Positions 8,049-16,884 of a stretch of DNA of 64,000 nt are shown in pieces. The notes beneath the pieces are model-generated. The model was not told the DNA's origin. It saw only the letters and a list, made by a program, of their open reading frames with translations, and did no database searches. Origin of the DNA: Novosphingobium jiangmenense (GTDB taxonomy: Bacteria > Pseudomonadota > Alphaproteobacteria > Sphingomonadales > Sphingomonadaceae); NCBI RefSeq assembly GCF_015694345.1, contig NZ_JADQDC010000003.1, positions 307,665-371,664 of the forward strand. The letters run 5' to 3'. Each line of letters begins with the position of its first letter. The stretch's first letter is position 1. The position numbers were made by a program, and so were the translations under genes.

Positions 8049-9077
8049 TCACTTGGCTCCGATCGAGACGGTTTCGGTGTCCTTGCCGCGGGTCACGCGG
8101 ACCATCGGACCGGTGCGGACGGGCTGGCCGTTCGCCGACATCTGCGGCGCGGGGCCGGAGGACGGTGCGGCATAGCCACCCGATGGCGCCGTCGCGACCG
8201 GCACGGTCGAGCGCTGGAAGCGCGATACGTCGCCACCGGTCACGTAGCTGGCCTTGGCGCTTTCGATCGGGCGGGCCATGGCCTGCTTGATCAGCGCTTC
8301 TTCCTGCTGCTTGGTCGCGCCAGCCGGGATCTTGACGTCACCCGAAGCGATCGCCTGCTCCAGCTCGGCTGAATTGTCGGCCAGCGAGCGCAGCGACAGG
8401 CTGATCGTGCCGACCGTCTGCGCCACCGCGATCTTCTCGGCGATCTTCGGCGTCACTTCGAGCGTGACGGTGCTGAAGGTGCGCACGCGGGTCTTGCCTT
8501 CGACCATTTCCTGTTCGGTCGACTGGTCGGTTGCCAGCACGCGCAGGTTCTTGAGGAAGGTTTCCGATGCCTTGAGCGCCATGCCGGCATCGCCGTTGCC
8601 CTTGACGGTCTGCGTCAGGACGAGGTCGATGTGGTCGCCCGGGAACACGAACCCGGCAACGCCGGTGCGGGCAGAGACCGGAATGGTCACGGCGCGCATG
8701 CCCGGCCCGAGAGCGGCGGCCAGGAAGCCGCGGTCGCCAGGAGCGACAAGGTTGCCCTTGGTCACCGGCTCGCCTGCGGTCATCGGGTTGCGCACCACGG
8801 TGCCGAGCAGCTTCTGCATGTCGGCCTCGCCTTCGACGAAGTAGGCGTCCTGGACCATGTCCTTGGGCCAGGGCTGGAAGTTGATCGCGTCGGCGGTGAT
8901 GATCGTGCCGACGGGCAGGGCGCGCTGCGCCACCAGCACCTTCGGACCCATCGGCACCTTGGCCGCAGCTTCGGCCTGGGGCGTGGACGCGCCGGCGAAA
9001 AGGCTCCTTGCCGCGAAGGCCGTGCCGATCGCCACGATCAGCGCCCCCACCAGCAACATCAGCTTCCTCTTGTCCAT
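8049..9077 (-). CDS. cpaB: Tad pilus assembly protein CpaB (RcpC)
   Basis: This 342-aa periplasmic protein is anchored by one N-terminal membrane helix (LMLLVGALIVAIGTAFAARS). A SAF domain follows at about residues 45-110 (VLVAQRALPVGTIITADAIN). Then comes the RcpC/CpaB region with RAVTIPVSARTGVAGFVFPG and DHIDLVLTQTV, both signature stretches. It works with the secretin CpaC. The stop overlaps the 5' side of the cpaC reading frame. The C-terminal 50 residues are low-complexity. Confidence 0.92.
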   Translation of the reverse strand: MDKRKLMLLVGALIVAIGTAFAARSLFAGASTPQAEAAAKVPMGPKVLVAQRALPVGTIITADAINFQPWPKDMVQDAYFVEGEADMQKLLGTVVRNPMTAGEPVTKGNLVAPGDRGFLAAALGPGMRAVTIPVSARTGVAGFVFPGDHIDLVLTQTVKGNGDAGMALKASETFLKNLRVLATDQSTEQEMVEGKTRVRTFSTVTLEVTPKIAEKIAVAQTVGTISLSLRSLADNSAELEQAIASGDVKIPAGATKQQEEALIKQAMARPIESAKASYVTGGDVSRFQRSTVPVATAPSGGYAAPSSGPAPQMSANGQPVRTGPMVRVTRGKDTETVSIGAK

Positions 9078-9149
9078 GCTACTTGTCCCGCCCTCTTAAG
9101 TCAGGCCCGCATGTCTCGGGCAAAATGGTTAAAATTTGTGATATTGCGT

Positions 9150-9650
9150 TCACGCGCCCGTAACGGAGTGCCAGCCGGCCTCCAGCATCGGGGCGAGGAT
9201 GATCAGTCCGGCAGTGGCAATCGCCACGCCGTAGGGGATCTTCGCGTCGCGCCGACGGGTCACGGTATAGTGCCACGCCGCCACCACGATGGTCAGCGCG
9301 CCGCCCAGCAGCGACATGATCACCAGCAGCTTGAGGAAGCTCACCGGCGGCAGCCAAAGCGCCAGCGCGGCGAGCAGCTTGACGTCGCCTCCGCCCATCA
9401 GCTTGAGCGCGAACAGTCCTGCCAGCACCACGAAGGCCAGCAGCGCCACGCCCAGTTGCATGGCCACGCCCGGCCACAGCGACAGGCCCGATGCCCACCA
9501 GTAGGCGGGCGCAGCCAGCGCGATGGCGGCGTTCAGCCAGTTGTCGATCTGGCGGCGGCGGATATCGGTGAAGGCGGCAACCAGCAGCGCGATTGCCAAT
9601 GCCCCGACCAGTCCGTAAACGATGGTGTTCCCCTGCATGCTTCGGGGCAT
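9150..9650 (-). CDS. cpaA: Prepilin peptidase CpaA (A24 family)
   Basis: This 166-aa integral-membrane aspartic protease of family A24 would cleave Flp prepilins and TadE/F pseudopilins. The two catalytic aspartates fit FTDIRRRQIDNWLN near the N-terminus and the GxGD motif in GGGDVKLLAALALWLPP. Hydrophobic helices span the rest. The ATG at 9650 is taken as the start; ATG 9638 and TTG 9659 are possible. It is the first gene of the operon, 72 bp before cpaB. No small Flp pilin gene is found beside it. Confidence 0.88.
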   Translation of the reverse strand: MPRSMQGNTIVYGLVGALAIALLVAAFTDIRRRQIDNWLNAAIALAAPAYWWASGLSLWPGVAMQLGVALLAFVVLAGLFALKLMGGGDVKLLAALALWLPPVSFLKLLVIMSLLGGALTIVVAAWHYTVTRRRDAKIPYGVAIATAGLIILAPMLEAGWHSVTGA

Positions 9651-9663
9651 ACGGGACAATCAC

Positions 9664-9677
9664 TTACCAAACGGTAA
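9664..9677. promoter_or_regulatory. Short palindrome in the cpaA / hydrolase divergent region
   Basis: TTACC-aaac-GGTAA is a 5-bp-arm inverted repeat in the 70-bp space between the divergent cpaA and alpha/beta hydrolase genes. It could be an operator, but the arms are short enough to arise by chance. Confidence 0.2.
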
Positions 9678-9720
9678 CCAAACCTTGGCGCACGATTGCG
9701 TCGGTGGAGGCGTCGCAGGC

Positions 9721-10710
9721 ATGGAGTTCGACAGCACCAGGCGGATCGATCGCAGGGCGATTCCGGCCGATGCGATCGAGGGAAGCTGGACCGCTCCGGA
9801 TGGCCACGCCATCCGCCGGATCGACTGGCCGGGCCTGGCCGAAGACCCCGCCCACGACAGCCCGCGCGGCTCGATCCTGTTCCTCCCCGGACGCGGCGAT
9901 TTCTACGAGAAGTATCTGGAATCCCTCGATTATTGGCACAGCGAGGGCTGGCGGGTCACCGCGCTCGACTGGCGCGGGCAGGCAGGCTCCGGCAGGCTCT
10001 CGCCTCACCCCGACATCGGCCATGTCGAGGACTTCAATCTGTGGCTCGATGACCTCGCAAGCTTCTGGTCGCAATGGGTTTCGCAAACCCCTGCACCCCA
10101 TGTCATCATCGGTCATTCGATGGGCGGGCACCTCGTCATGCGCGCGGTTGCGGAGAAGCGCATTAACCCTGTCGCGGTGGTCCTGAGCGCGCCGATGCTC
10201 GGCTTTCTCACCCCCGGTCCGAATCGCCTGCTGCACAAGGTCGCAGCCGCGATGTGCCGATTCGGCGACCCTGCTCGTCCTGCCTGGAAGATCAGCGAAA
10301 AGCCCGGCACCACCGCCGCGGCCCGCAACACCCTGCTCACCCACGATGACGCGCGCTACGAGGACGAGGCGCAGTGGAAGCGGCAGCGCCCGTACCTCGG
10401 CATGGGGCCGGGGTCGTGGCGCTGGGTCGAACGCGCCTATGCCTCGATGCTCGTGCTCGATGCCCCCGGCTTGCTCGAATCGGTGCAGACGCCGGTCCTC
10501 CTGCTGGCCGCGCGCCACGATGGCCTGGTCGGCTGGAAGGCGATCGAGCAGGCCGCCCGCCGCCTGCCGCGCGCCCAGCTCATGGTCTGGGGCCGCGAGG
10601 CACGCCACGAACTGCTGCGCGAGGCCGATCCTGTGCGCGACAAGGTCATGGCCGCGATCGACGATTTCCTTGATCGGCTGGCCCCCGCCGAGGAGGTCAC
10701 CCCCGCGTGA
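9721..10710 (+). CDS. Alpha/beta hydrolase (monoacylglycerol lipase/lysophospholipase-like)
   Basis: This 329-aa serine hydrolase belongs to the Hydrolase_4 / PldB-like group. The nucleophile elbow is GHSMGG at residues 131-136 (Ser133). A plausible acid is the Asp in AARHDGLVGWKAIEQ, and the histidine is in WGREARHELLRE near the C-terminus. The oxyanion region is ILFLPGRGDFYEKY. The ATG at 9721 has GGAGG nine bases upstream, so the longer open frame is rejected. The stop overlaps the GTG start of the following flavoprotein (GTGA), so the two are coupled. No membrane segment or signal peptide is seen. Confidence 0.85.
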   Translation: MEFDSTRRIDRRAIPADAIEGSWTAPDGHAIRRIDWPGLAEDPAHDSPRGSILFLPGRGDFYEKYLESLDYWHSEGWRVTALDWRGQAGSGRLSPHPDIGHVEDFNLWLDDLASFWSQWVSQTPAPHVIIGHSMGGHLVMRAVAEKRINPVAVVLSAPMLGFLTPGPNRLLHKVAAAMCRFGDPARPAWKISEKPGTTAAARNTLLTHDDARYEDEAQWKRQRPYLGMGPGSWRWVERAYASMLVLDAPGLLESVQTPVLLLAARHDGLVGWKAIEQAARRLPRAQLMVWGREARHELLREADPVRDKVMAAIDDFLDRLAPAEEVTPA

Positions 10711-11822
10711 CCCTGTTTGCCGGAAACTTCGACGTCGCCGTGATCGGCGCAGGGATGGCCGGTGCCAGCCTCGCTGCCGAATGCGCCCCCCATGCCCGCG
10801 TCCTGCTGGTCGAGGCCGAGGACACGCCTGGCTACCACACCACCGGCCGCTCCGCCGCGTTCTGGGAAGAGACCTATGGCGGCCCCGGCGTCTTCCCGCT
10901 GACCATGGCCTCGGGCCGCTTCCTGCGCGAGGGCGGCTACCTGTCCCCGCGCGGCGCGCTCAACATCGGCCAGGCGGCAGACCGCGACAAGGTCGAGGCC
11001 TTCGTCGAGAAGTTCACCGCGCTCGGTGCCACGCTTCACCTGCAGGACCGCGCTGCATTGGAAGCCCGCGTGCCCGGCCTCAGGCCCGAATGGATCATCG
11101 GCGCGTGGGAGCCGGAATGCGCCGACATCGATGTCGCCGGCCTGCACCAGCACTACCTTGCCGCCTCGAAGCGCACCGGCACCGTGCTGCGCGTCCGCGC
11201 CCGGGTCGAGCGGCTGGAGCGCGAGGGCGGCGAGTGGCGCATTGCCTGGGCCGATGGCGAGGCGCGCGCGCCGATCATCGCCAACGCCGCCGGCGCCTGG
11301 GCCGACACTCTTGCCGAAATTGCCGGTGCCCGCCCGCTCGGCATCCAGCCCTTGCGCCGCACCATCGTTCAGCTGCGCACCGATCCCGCGCCTGCCGACG
11401 ATCTGCCGCTGACGCTCGGCATCAACGAGGACTTCTACTTCAAGCCGCAAGGCGGGCGCCTGTGGCTCTCGCCGCATGACGAGATTCCCGACGTCGCCGG
11501 CGATGCCGCGCCCGAGGAACTCGATGTCGCCATCGCCATCGATCGCTTCGAACACGTCGTCGACTGGAAGATCGCCGCCATGGAACGGCGCTGGGCCGGC
11601 CTGCGCTCGTTCTCGCCCGACCGCCTCCCGGTCTACGGCTTCGATCCTGAGGTCGAGGGCCTGTTCTGGTTTGCAGGGCAGGGCGGCTTCGGCATCCAGA
11701 CGGCCCCTGCCGCCGCACGCCTCGCCGCCCAGCTCCTCCTCGGCCTGCCCCGTGACGGGCTGACCGCGGAAATCGACGCCGGCGTCTATGCGCCGGCGCG
11801 CTTCCGGCCCGATCAGTCGTAG
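10707..11822 (+). CDS. FAD-dependent oxidoreductase, D-arginine dehydrogenase (DauA)-like
   Basis: This 371-aa DAO-family flavoprotein starts with a Rossmann FAD site, DVAVIGAGMAGAS (GAGMAG at 14-19). It also carries YHTTGRSAAFWEETYG, a stretch close to the STGRSAA segment of catabolic D-arginine dehydrogenases. The C-terminal FAD contact LFWFAGQGGFGIQTAPAAA is likewise typical. Overall pattern and length match DauA-type enzymes, which oxidise D-amino acids to 2-keto acids and pass electrons to a quinone or dye. Substrate here is inference. The GTG start overlaps the hydrolase stop; the end overlaps the convergent isomerase gene by 10 bp. Confidence 0.82.
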   Translation: MTLFAGNFDVAVIGAGMAGASLAAECAPHARVLLVEAEDTPGYHTTGRSAAFWEETYGGPGVFPLTMASGRFLREGGYLSPRGALNIGQAADRDKVEAFVEKFTALGATLHLQDRAALEARVPGLRPEWIIGAWEPECADIDVAGLHQHYLAASKRTGTVLRVRARVERLEREGGEWRIAWADGEARAPIIANAAGAWADTLAEIAGARPLGIQPLRRTIVQLRTDPAPADDLPLTLGINEDFYFKPQGGRLWLSPHDEIPDVAGDAAPEELDVAIAIDRFEHVVDWKIAAMERRWAGLRSFSPDRLPVYGFDPEVEGLFWFAGQGGFGIQTAPAAARLAAQLLLGLPRDGLTAEIDAGVYAPARFRPDQS

Positions 11823-12736
11823 ATCGGGCGCAGCTCGTTATCGAGGTAGTACCGGGTCATCGCCATCGAGGCGAGCAGGTCCGGCGACCCGTCGTACTCG
11901 ATCGACATCCAGCCCTTGAACCCATGCTGCTTGAGCAGACGATAGAGGCCCTTGAGGTCGAGCGTGCCCATCCCCGGCTCCCAGAACCAGCGCGTGCCGT
12001 CGTCGGTGATTTCCGGGTCCTGCGAATAGCGCAGGCTGTCGGGCTGCCTGGACGAGGCCGTGTCCTTGAGGTGGAACGTGCTGATCCGGTCGTGGTAGTC
12101 GTTGTAGAAGGTCAGCAGGTCCTCGCCCATGATCGAGATCTGCGCGGTGTCGATGCAGTAGTGGACGTAGCGCGGGTCGGTCGATTCGATCAGTTCGCGG
12201 TGCTCGGGCAGGTTGATCGCGCAGAAGAACTCGTTGTGCAGGCCGATCTTCACCCCCTTGTCGGTGGCATAGCGGCCGATCTCGTTCATCACCTTGGCGC
12301 AATTCTGCACCTCCTCGCGGCTGAGCGGGCCACAGCCGAACCAGTTCTGCGTCGGGCAGGTGTTCATGTAGGTGCCGCCGAAGCGCACGATGGTGTCCAC
12401 CGCCTCGCGGCCTGACTGCACCGCTTCGTCGAAGTGGCTGGCATCGTGCGAGGCATGGGCGCCATGGAACATGCCGATCACTTCGACGCCGCGATCCTTG
12501 GCAAAGGCGGTGAAGTTCTCGGGCGATCCGAACAGCGGCAGGATGTCGGCCATGTCCCACGGCGCGATCTCGATGCCGTTGAAGCCCAGCGCCGACTGGT
12601 ATTTCAGGATGTTGTCCCAGTCGGAATAGTAGGCGCTGTTGGTCTTGTCCTCGTAGTAGAAGTCGCGGAAGTTATCGATCTGCTTGTAGGGGATCGACTT
12701 CCAGTGGCTCATGTTGGCGTATTGGATGTTGGGCAT
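11813..12736 (-). CDS. Sugar phosphate isomerase/epimerase family protein (TIM barrel)
   Basis: This 307-aa xylose isomerase-like TIM-barrel (AP endonuclease 2 superfamily) protein shows candidate metal ligands in order: FNGIEIAPWDM, GLHNEFF (Glu), HYCIDTAQ (Asp), STFHLKDT (His) and WMSIEYDG (Glu). The ATG at 12736 has GGAGG nine bases upstream. It lies 17 bp after a second TIM-barrel gene on the same strand, so the two are likely an operon. Proteins of this type isomerise or epimerise sugars, inositols or small keto acids. The substrate cannot be told because no dehydrogenase or transporter adjoins them. Confidence 0.82.
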   Translation of the reverse strand: MPNIQYANMSHWKSIPYKQIDNFRDFYYEDKTNSAYYSDWDNILKYQSALGFNGIEIAPWDMADILPLFGSPENFTAFAKDRGVEVIGMFHGAHASHDASHFDEAVQSGREAVDTIVRFGGTYMNTCPTQNWFGCGPLSREEVQNCAKVMNEIGRYATDKGVKIGLHNEFFCAINLPEHRELIESTDPRYVHYCIDTAQISIMGEDLLTFYNDYHDRISTFHLKDTASSRQPDSLRYSQDPEITDDGTRWFWEPGMGTLDLKGLYRLLKQHGFKGWMSIEYDGSPDLLASMAMTRYYLDNELRPIYD

Positions 12737-12753
12737 GTCGGAGACCTCCGGCC

Positions 12754-13710
12754 TTAATTCTGAAGCTGGTTGAGCAGGGCGCGCGTGCGCAGCAGGGCGC
12801 GGAACGGATCGCGCGTCTGGCGGGCGCTGCACACCACGGGGCCGGAGTAGCCCAGCTGGTCGAGCGTTGCGGCAAGGGCGGCAAAGTCCACCGATCCGGT
12901 GCCGGGATCGCGGAACACTTGCGTGGCCCGGGGCTGCGGGTGTTCGGGATTTGGCGTCTTCCACACCTCGCCGCTGTCGACGAAGCTGGTGTCGGTCAGG
13001 TGGACGCAGCCGATGCGGGCGAAGTTCGCGGTCAGGAACTGCACCGGATCGATCCCCGCCACGGTCAGGCTGGCGCTATCCAGATCGAGCGCCACGCTCT
13101 CCGGCAAACGTGCCAGCAGCGCCAGCACGCGCTCGCCCCCGAACAGGCTCCAGTATTCGTTGCGCAGGACGAGCTTCACGCCCAGTTCCTCGGCCTTGGC
13201 GGCAAGGCCGCTCAGCAGTTCGACCGTGCGGTCGGTGAACATCTCGATCTGCGCGTCGATGTCCGGGTGATACTGCCGGATGCGCCCGTAATAGGGCGAG
13301 GGGCTGATCGCGAAGTAGTCCGCGCCAAGGTCGGCCGCGTGGGACAGCGCCTCTCCGGCGAAGTGGCCGCTCGCGCCGAAGTAGAAGTGGATGTTGTCGT
13401 TGCGCATGAACAGGTTGGGATCGAACGTCACGCCGGTCACGCGCGTGATGCCCTTGCCCTCCAGCATCTCGCGATAGGCCGCCGCGCTGCCGTACTTGGT
13501 ATTGATGCAATAGCGGTTCATCGGCACGCCGCTGCGCCCGCCGAACTGCCACACCGGCTCATAGGGAATCTCGATCGAGACGAACCCTGCCGTGGCGATC
13601 AGCGGGTAGAGTTCCTCCCAGAAGTACTTGCTTTCGAACCGGTTGCGGTTCGGTTCCTGATAATGGCGATTGATCAGATCGAGGCTTATCGCGATCTCTT
13701 TGGCGTTCAT
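12754..13710 (-). CDS. Sugar phosphate isomerase/epimerase family protein (TIM barrel), second copy
   Basis: This 318-aa TIM-barrel protein is paired with the downstream isomerase-like gene. Candidate metal ligands are in FVSIEIPYEPVW, KLVLRNEYWSLFGG (Glu), VALDLDSASL (Asp), GCVHLTDTSF (His) and near the C-terminus. It is clearly related in fold but divergent in sequence from its partner, so this is not a recent duplication. The ATG at 13710 (MNAKEIAIS) is chosen; the upstream open frame is basic and unlike the family. The substrate is unknown. Confidence 0.78.
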   Translation of the reverse strand: MNAKEIAISLDLINRHYQEPNRNRFESKYFWEELYPLIATAGFVSIEIPYEPVWQFGGRSGVPMNRYCINTKYGSAAAYREMLEGKGITRVTGVTFDPNLFMRNDNIHFYFGASGHFAGEALSHAADLGADYFAISPSPYYGRIRQYHPDIDAQIEMFTDRTVELLSGLAAKAEELGVKLVLRNEYWSLFGGERVLALLARLPESVALDLDSASLTVAGIDPVQFLTANFARIGCVHLTDTSFVDSGEVWKTPNPEHPQPRATQVFRDPGTGSVDFAALAATLDQLGYSGPVVCSARQTRDPFRALLRTRALLNQLQN

Positions 13711-14066
13711 GGTCGGCTTCCACTTTCTGGCCTGGCTGCCCCGTGGGAGGAGCAGCGGCGTCCGTGCTTGATCGGAAAAGGGACCTGTGCCGCGCAGGCG
13801 CGGGCAACCGCGCCGGAGAGCACTCCGGCGTTCTGGCCGATGACAAATGACGATTTTGCCGCCGCAGACACAGGATCCATTTCCCATTCCACGGCCCCGA
13901 CGCGCCTTGGCGCTCGTTTGCCTGGCGGGATCAAGGCCCGCTACTTTATGCGAGCGGGCATCTGCCATCGGCGCGCAAAAATCAAGTCCGCCCGCACGAT
14001 TTGCCTGCCACCTCGCGCATTTCCCGTGGTATCACTTAACCTGGGTTAACGACTGGGAGAGTCGCG
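13711..14066. other. 356-bp divergent intergenic region
   Basis: It holds the upstream regions of the minus-strand isomerase pair and of the plus-strand yegP-like gene. Open frames in it are short, basic and not family-like, so no gene is called. The only structured site noted is the TTAACC/GGTTAA palindrome near its right end. Confidence 0.5.
14036..14049. promoter_or_regulatory. TTAACC-TG-GGTTAA palindrome upstream of the yegP-like gene
   Basis: A perfect 6-bp-arm palindrome sits 17 bp before the ATG at 14067. It contains TTAA-N6-TTAA, one base short of the CtrA spacing TTAA-N7-TTAA described in alphaproteobacteria. It may be an operator for a cell-cycle or other regulator; this is inference. 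Confidence 0.3.
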
Positions 14067-14249
14067 ATGGCGCACCGTTTCGAGATCCGCAAGAACAAGG
14101 CCGGCGAGTTCGTCGCCTACTTCTGCCACAACAGCGAAGCAATTTTCTGGACCGAGGGCTACTCGAGCAAGGCCGGCGCGAAGAACGCGATTGAATCGGT
14201 CAGGAAGAACGGCCCGGACGCCGACGTGGTGGATACGACGGTCGACTGA
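14067..14249 (+). CDS. YegP-family DUF1508 protein
   Basis: This small 60-aa protein consists of a single DUF1508 repeat: FEIRKNKAGEFVAYFCHNSE, then YSSKAGAKNAIESVRKNG. The family usually carries one or two such repeats and has no settled function. A GGGAGAG site precedes the ATG. The gene stands alone between the isomerase pair and rnhA. Confidence 0.85.
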   Translation: MAHRFEIRKNKAGEFVAYFCHNSEAIFWTEGYSSKAGAKNAIESVRKNGPDADVVDTTVD

Positions 14250-14379
14250 TCGCCGAAGCTCGTCCGCACCAATACTCGCGGGGCAACGCGTCACACCCGA
14301 AGTGTCAGAAGGCAGCGGGATCCCGGGGCAGGCCCACGATAACGTTGGTCAGAGCGATGGGTGTGGGGGAGAAATCCCC

Positions 14380-14811
14380 TCAGGCCGCCACCGCCGCGTC
14401 GCTCGCCAGCTTGTCCACGCGCTCGTTCTCGGGGTGGCCGTCGTGGCCCTTGACCCAGACCCATTCGACCTTGTGCGGACGCACCGCCTCGACCAGCGCG
14501 CGCCACAGGTCCTCGTTCTTGACCGGCTTGTTGTCGGCCGTCTTCCAGCCCTTCTTCTGCCAGCCGAACACCCACTTGGTGATGCCGTCGAGCACGTACT
14601 TGCTGTCGGTGTGGAGCGTCACGCGGCAAGGCTGCTTGAGCGCCTGCAGCGCCATGATCGCGCCCATCAGTTCCATGCGGTTGTTGGTCGTCTCCTTTTC
14701 GGAGCCGGCCATTTCCTTCTCGTGCTCGCCCATGCGCAGCAGCGCGCCCCAGCCGCCCTTGCCCGGATTGCCCTTGCAAGCGCCGTCGGTGAAGATCTCG
14801 ACGTGCTTCAC
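14380..14811 (-). CDS. rnhA: Ribonuclease HI
   Basis: This 143-aa enzyme cleaves the RNA strand of RNA-DNA hybrids. The catalytic carboxylates are all present: Asp9 in [13 protein letters not shown], Glu47 in [10 protein letters not shown], Asp69 in [13 protein letters not shown] and Asp133 in [12 protein letters not shown]. The basic loop of the E. coli type ([17 protein letters not shown]) is also present. The start overlaps the homoserine kinase stop by 4 bp, so the two genes are coupled, an arrangement common in sphingomonads. Confidence 0.96.
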   Translation of the reverse strand: MKHVEIFTDGACKGNPGKGGWGALLRMGEHEKEMAGSEKETTNNRMELMGAIMALQALKQPCRVTLHTDSKYVLDGITKWVFGWQKKGWKTADNKPVKNEDLWRALVEAVRPHKVEWVWVKGHDGHPENERVDKLASDAAVAA

Positions 14812-15779
14812 GCGAACACCTCAGGATTTGCCGCATAGAACTGCAGCCGCCGGGCAAAGGCCATCGGGTCCTTGCGCACCACCAGCGCATCGGCGGGCGT
14901 GTTCAGCCAGTCATAGGCGCGGCTCGAGGTGAAGCGCATCGCCGCACCCTGCGCCAGCAGGGGCAGGGCGGCGCGCTCTTCCGCCGAAAGCGGCCGCACC
15001 GACTCGTACCCTTCCAGCAGCGCCTGCGAGAGCTCCGCGCTGAAGTTCCGCCCCGTCGCATCGAAGCACCACGCCGCGTGCGTCACCGCGACGTCGTAGG
15101 CCATCAGGTCGTTGCAGGCGAAGTAGAAGTCGATCAGGCCGGTGACCCGGTCGCCCAGCATCAGCACGTTGTCGGGGAACAGGTCGGCATGGATCACCGC
15201 GCGCGGCAGTCCTTTCGGCCAGCCCGCCGCGATCTTCGGCATTTGTTCGGCCACCAGCCCGGCCAGCTCCGGATCGATCGAGGCGAGGCTATCCGGTCCG
15301 CATTCGTCGAACAGCCGCTGCCATTCCGCCAGCCCCATGCCGTTGGCGCGCGAGCCGGCAAAGTCCGCCGAAGCTGCATGCATCTGCGCCAGCGCCGCAC
15401 CCACCGCGCGCGCCTGCCCCACGGTCGGCTCGCTGACCGAAACGCCCGGAAGGAATTCGATCAACGCCAGCGCCTTCTCGCCCCGCCTGCGGAACAGCGC
15501 GCCCTCGCGATCATGGATCGTGCGCGGCACCGGGCAGCCCTTGGCGGCGAGATGATCGAGCAGCGAGAGGAAGTAGGGCAAGTCCTCCAGCTCGATGCGG
15601 AATTCGTACATCGTCAGGATGAAGCGCGCGCCGCTCCCATCCCGTCCCGTCGTCTCCAGCAGCCAGTTGGAATTGGACACGCCCTCGGCAATGCCCTTGG
15701 CCGAAACCAGTTCGCCCACGTCGAATTCGTTGACAAGCGCGGCCATCTCTTCCGCGCCGATCTGGGTATAGACCGCCAT
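14808..15779 (-). CDS. thrB: Homoserine kinase (APH-fold, ThrB type II)
   Basis: This 323-aa kinase has the aminoglycoside phosphotransferase fold used for homoserine phosphorylation in many proteobacteria, the step before threonine synthase. It has the N-terminal [15 protein letters not shown] and the catalytic [16 protein letters not shown] (His-x-Asp...Asn). The metal-binding [18 protein letters not shown] follows. Length is standard. It lies between ispH and rnhA on the minus strand, 12 bp after ispH. Confidence 0.93.
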   Translation of the reverse strand: MAVYTQIGAEEMAALVNEFDVGELVSAKGIAEGVSNSNWLLETTGRDGSGARFILTMYEFRIELEDLPYFLSLLDHLAAKGCPVPRTIHDREGALFRRRGEKALALIEFLPGVSVSEPTVGQARAVGAALAQMHAASADFAGSRANGMGLAEWQRLFDECGPDSLASIDPELAGLVAEQMPKIAAGWPKGLPRAVIHADLFPDNVLMLGDRVTGLIDFYFACNDLMAYDVAVTHAAWCFDATGRNFSAELSQALLEGYESVRPLSAEERAALPLLAQGAAMRFTSSRAYDWLNTPADALVVRKDPMAFARRLQFYAANPEVFA

Positions 15780-15791
15780 GTGTCGTGCGCC

Positions 15792-16760
15792 TTAGTCGAG
15801 CAGCTGGCGCGGCAGCTTGAACACCATCTTTTCCTCGGCGGTGGTCACCGTCTCTTCCGAGATGGGCCGCAACTCACTGACCTTGGCGACGACCTCGCGC
15901 ACCAGCACTTCGGGCGCCGAGGCGCCGGCGGTCAGCCCCAGCGTGTTCACGCCTTCGAGCCACGCGGGATCGATCTCGTTCGCGCGCTGGATCAGGCGCG
16001 AGCGCGTGCCCATGCGTTCGGCCACTTCAACGAGGCGCAGCGAGTTGGAACTGTTGGGCGCACCGATCACCAGCAGCAGGTCGCACTCGGCGGCAATCGC
16101 CTTGACCGCTTCCTGCCGGTTCGAGGTGGCATAGCAGATGTCCTCGGCCTTGGGCCCGACGATCTGCGGGAACTTGGCGCGCAGGGCCGTGACGATCTCG
16201 GCGGTATCGTCCACCGAAAGCGTCGTCTGCGTCAGGAACGCCAGCGGCGTGTCAGCCGCGAACGCCAGCTTGGCGACGTCCTCCACCGTCTCGACCAGCG
16301 AGATCGAACCTTCCGGCACCTGGCCCATGGTGCCGACCACCTCGGGATGGCCCTTGTGGCCGACGAACAGGATGTGCCGTCCGGCCTCCACCTGCCGCTC
16401 AGCCTGGCGATGCACCTTCGAGACAAGCGGGCAGGTCGCGTCCAGCCAGTCGAGTCCGCGCGCGGTCGCATCCTGCGGCACCACCTTGGGCACGCCATGC
16501 GCGGAAAACACCACCGGCGCGCCATCGGGCACCTGGTCCAGCTCTTCCACGAAGATCGCGCCCTTGGCCTTCAGCCCATCGACCACGAAGCGGTTGTGCA
16601 CGATCTCGTGCCGCACATAGACCGGCGCGCCATAGCGCTGCAGCGCCCGCTCGACGATCTCGATCGCCCGGTCGACCCCGGCACAGAAGCCGCGCGGCGC
16701 GGCGATGAGGAGGCGTAACGGAGCCGTTTCGGCAGCGACATCTGGCAAGCTGGCGTTCAT
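15792..16760 (-). CDS. ispH: 4-hydroxy-3-methylbut-2-enyl diphosphate reductase
   Basis: This 322-aa iron-sulfur enzyme performs the last step of the non-mevalonate isoprenoid pathway, making IPP and DMAPP. The three cluster cysteines are in [24 protein letters not shown] and [14 protein letters not shown]. The substrate histidines are in [17 protein letters not shown] and [10 protein letters not shown]. It heads the ispH-thrB-rnhA operon and is divergent from the lipoprotein gene at 16885. Confidence 0.96.
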   Translation of the reverse strand: MNASLPDVAAETAPLRLLIAAPRGFCAGVDRAIEIVERALQRYGAPVYVRHEIVHNRFVVDGLKAKGAIFVEELDQVPDGAPVVFSAHGVPKVVPQDATARGLDWLDATCPLVSKVHRQAERQVEAGRHILFVGHKGHPEVVGTMGQVPEGSISLVETVEDVAKLAFAADTPLAFLTQTTLSVDDTAEIVTALRAKFPQIVGPKAEDICYATSNRQEAVKAIAAECDLLLVIGAPNSSNSLRLVEVAERMGTRSRLIQRANEIDPAWLEGVNTLGLTAGASAPEVLVREVVAKVSELRPISEETVTTAEEKMVFKLPRQLLD

Positions 16761-16884
16761 CCTGCGGCCCTTAGCAGCAAGCGCGCCCTACCGCCATTGC
16801 CGAAAGCGGCTGCGGTGGGTAGAGGTGGCCGAAATCTTGCCGCTCCGGCGGCGCGTTGTTGCCGAAATCGAGGATCGAGTGCCC

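Noticed and set aside
2380..9677. Series of long plus-strand open frames across the tad region
   Set aside because: All are antisense to tadC-cpaA; His/Arg/Asp-rich translations without homology features.
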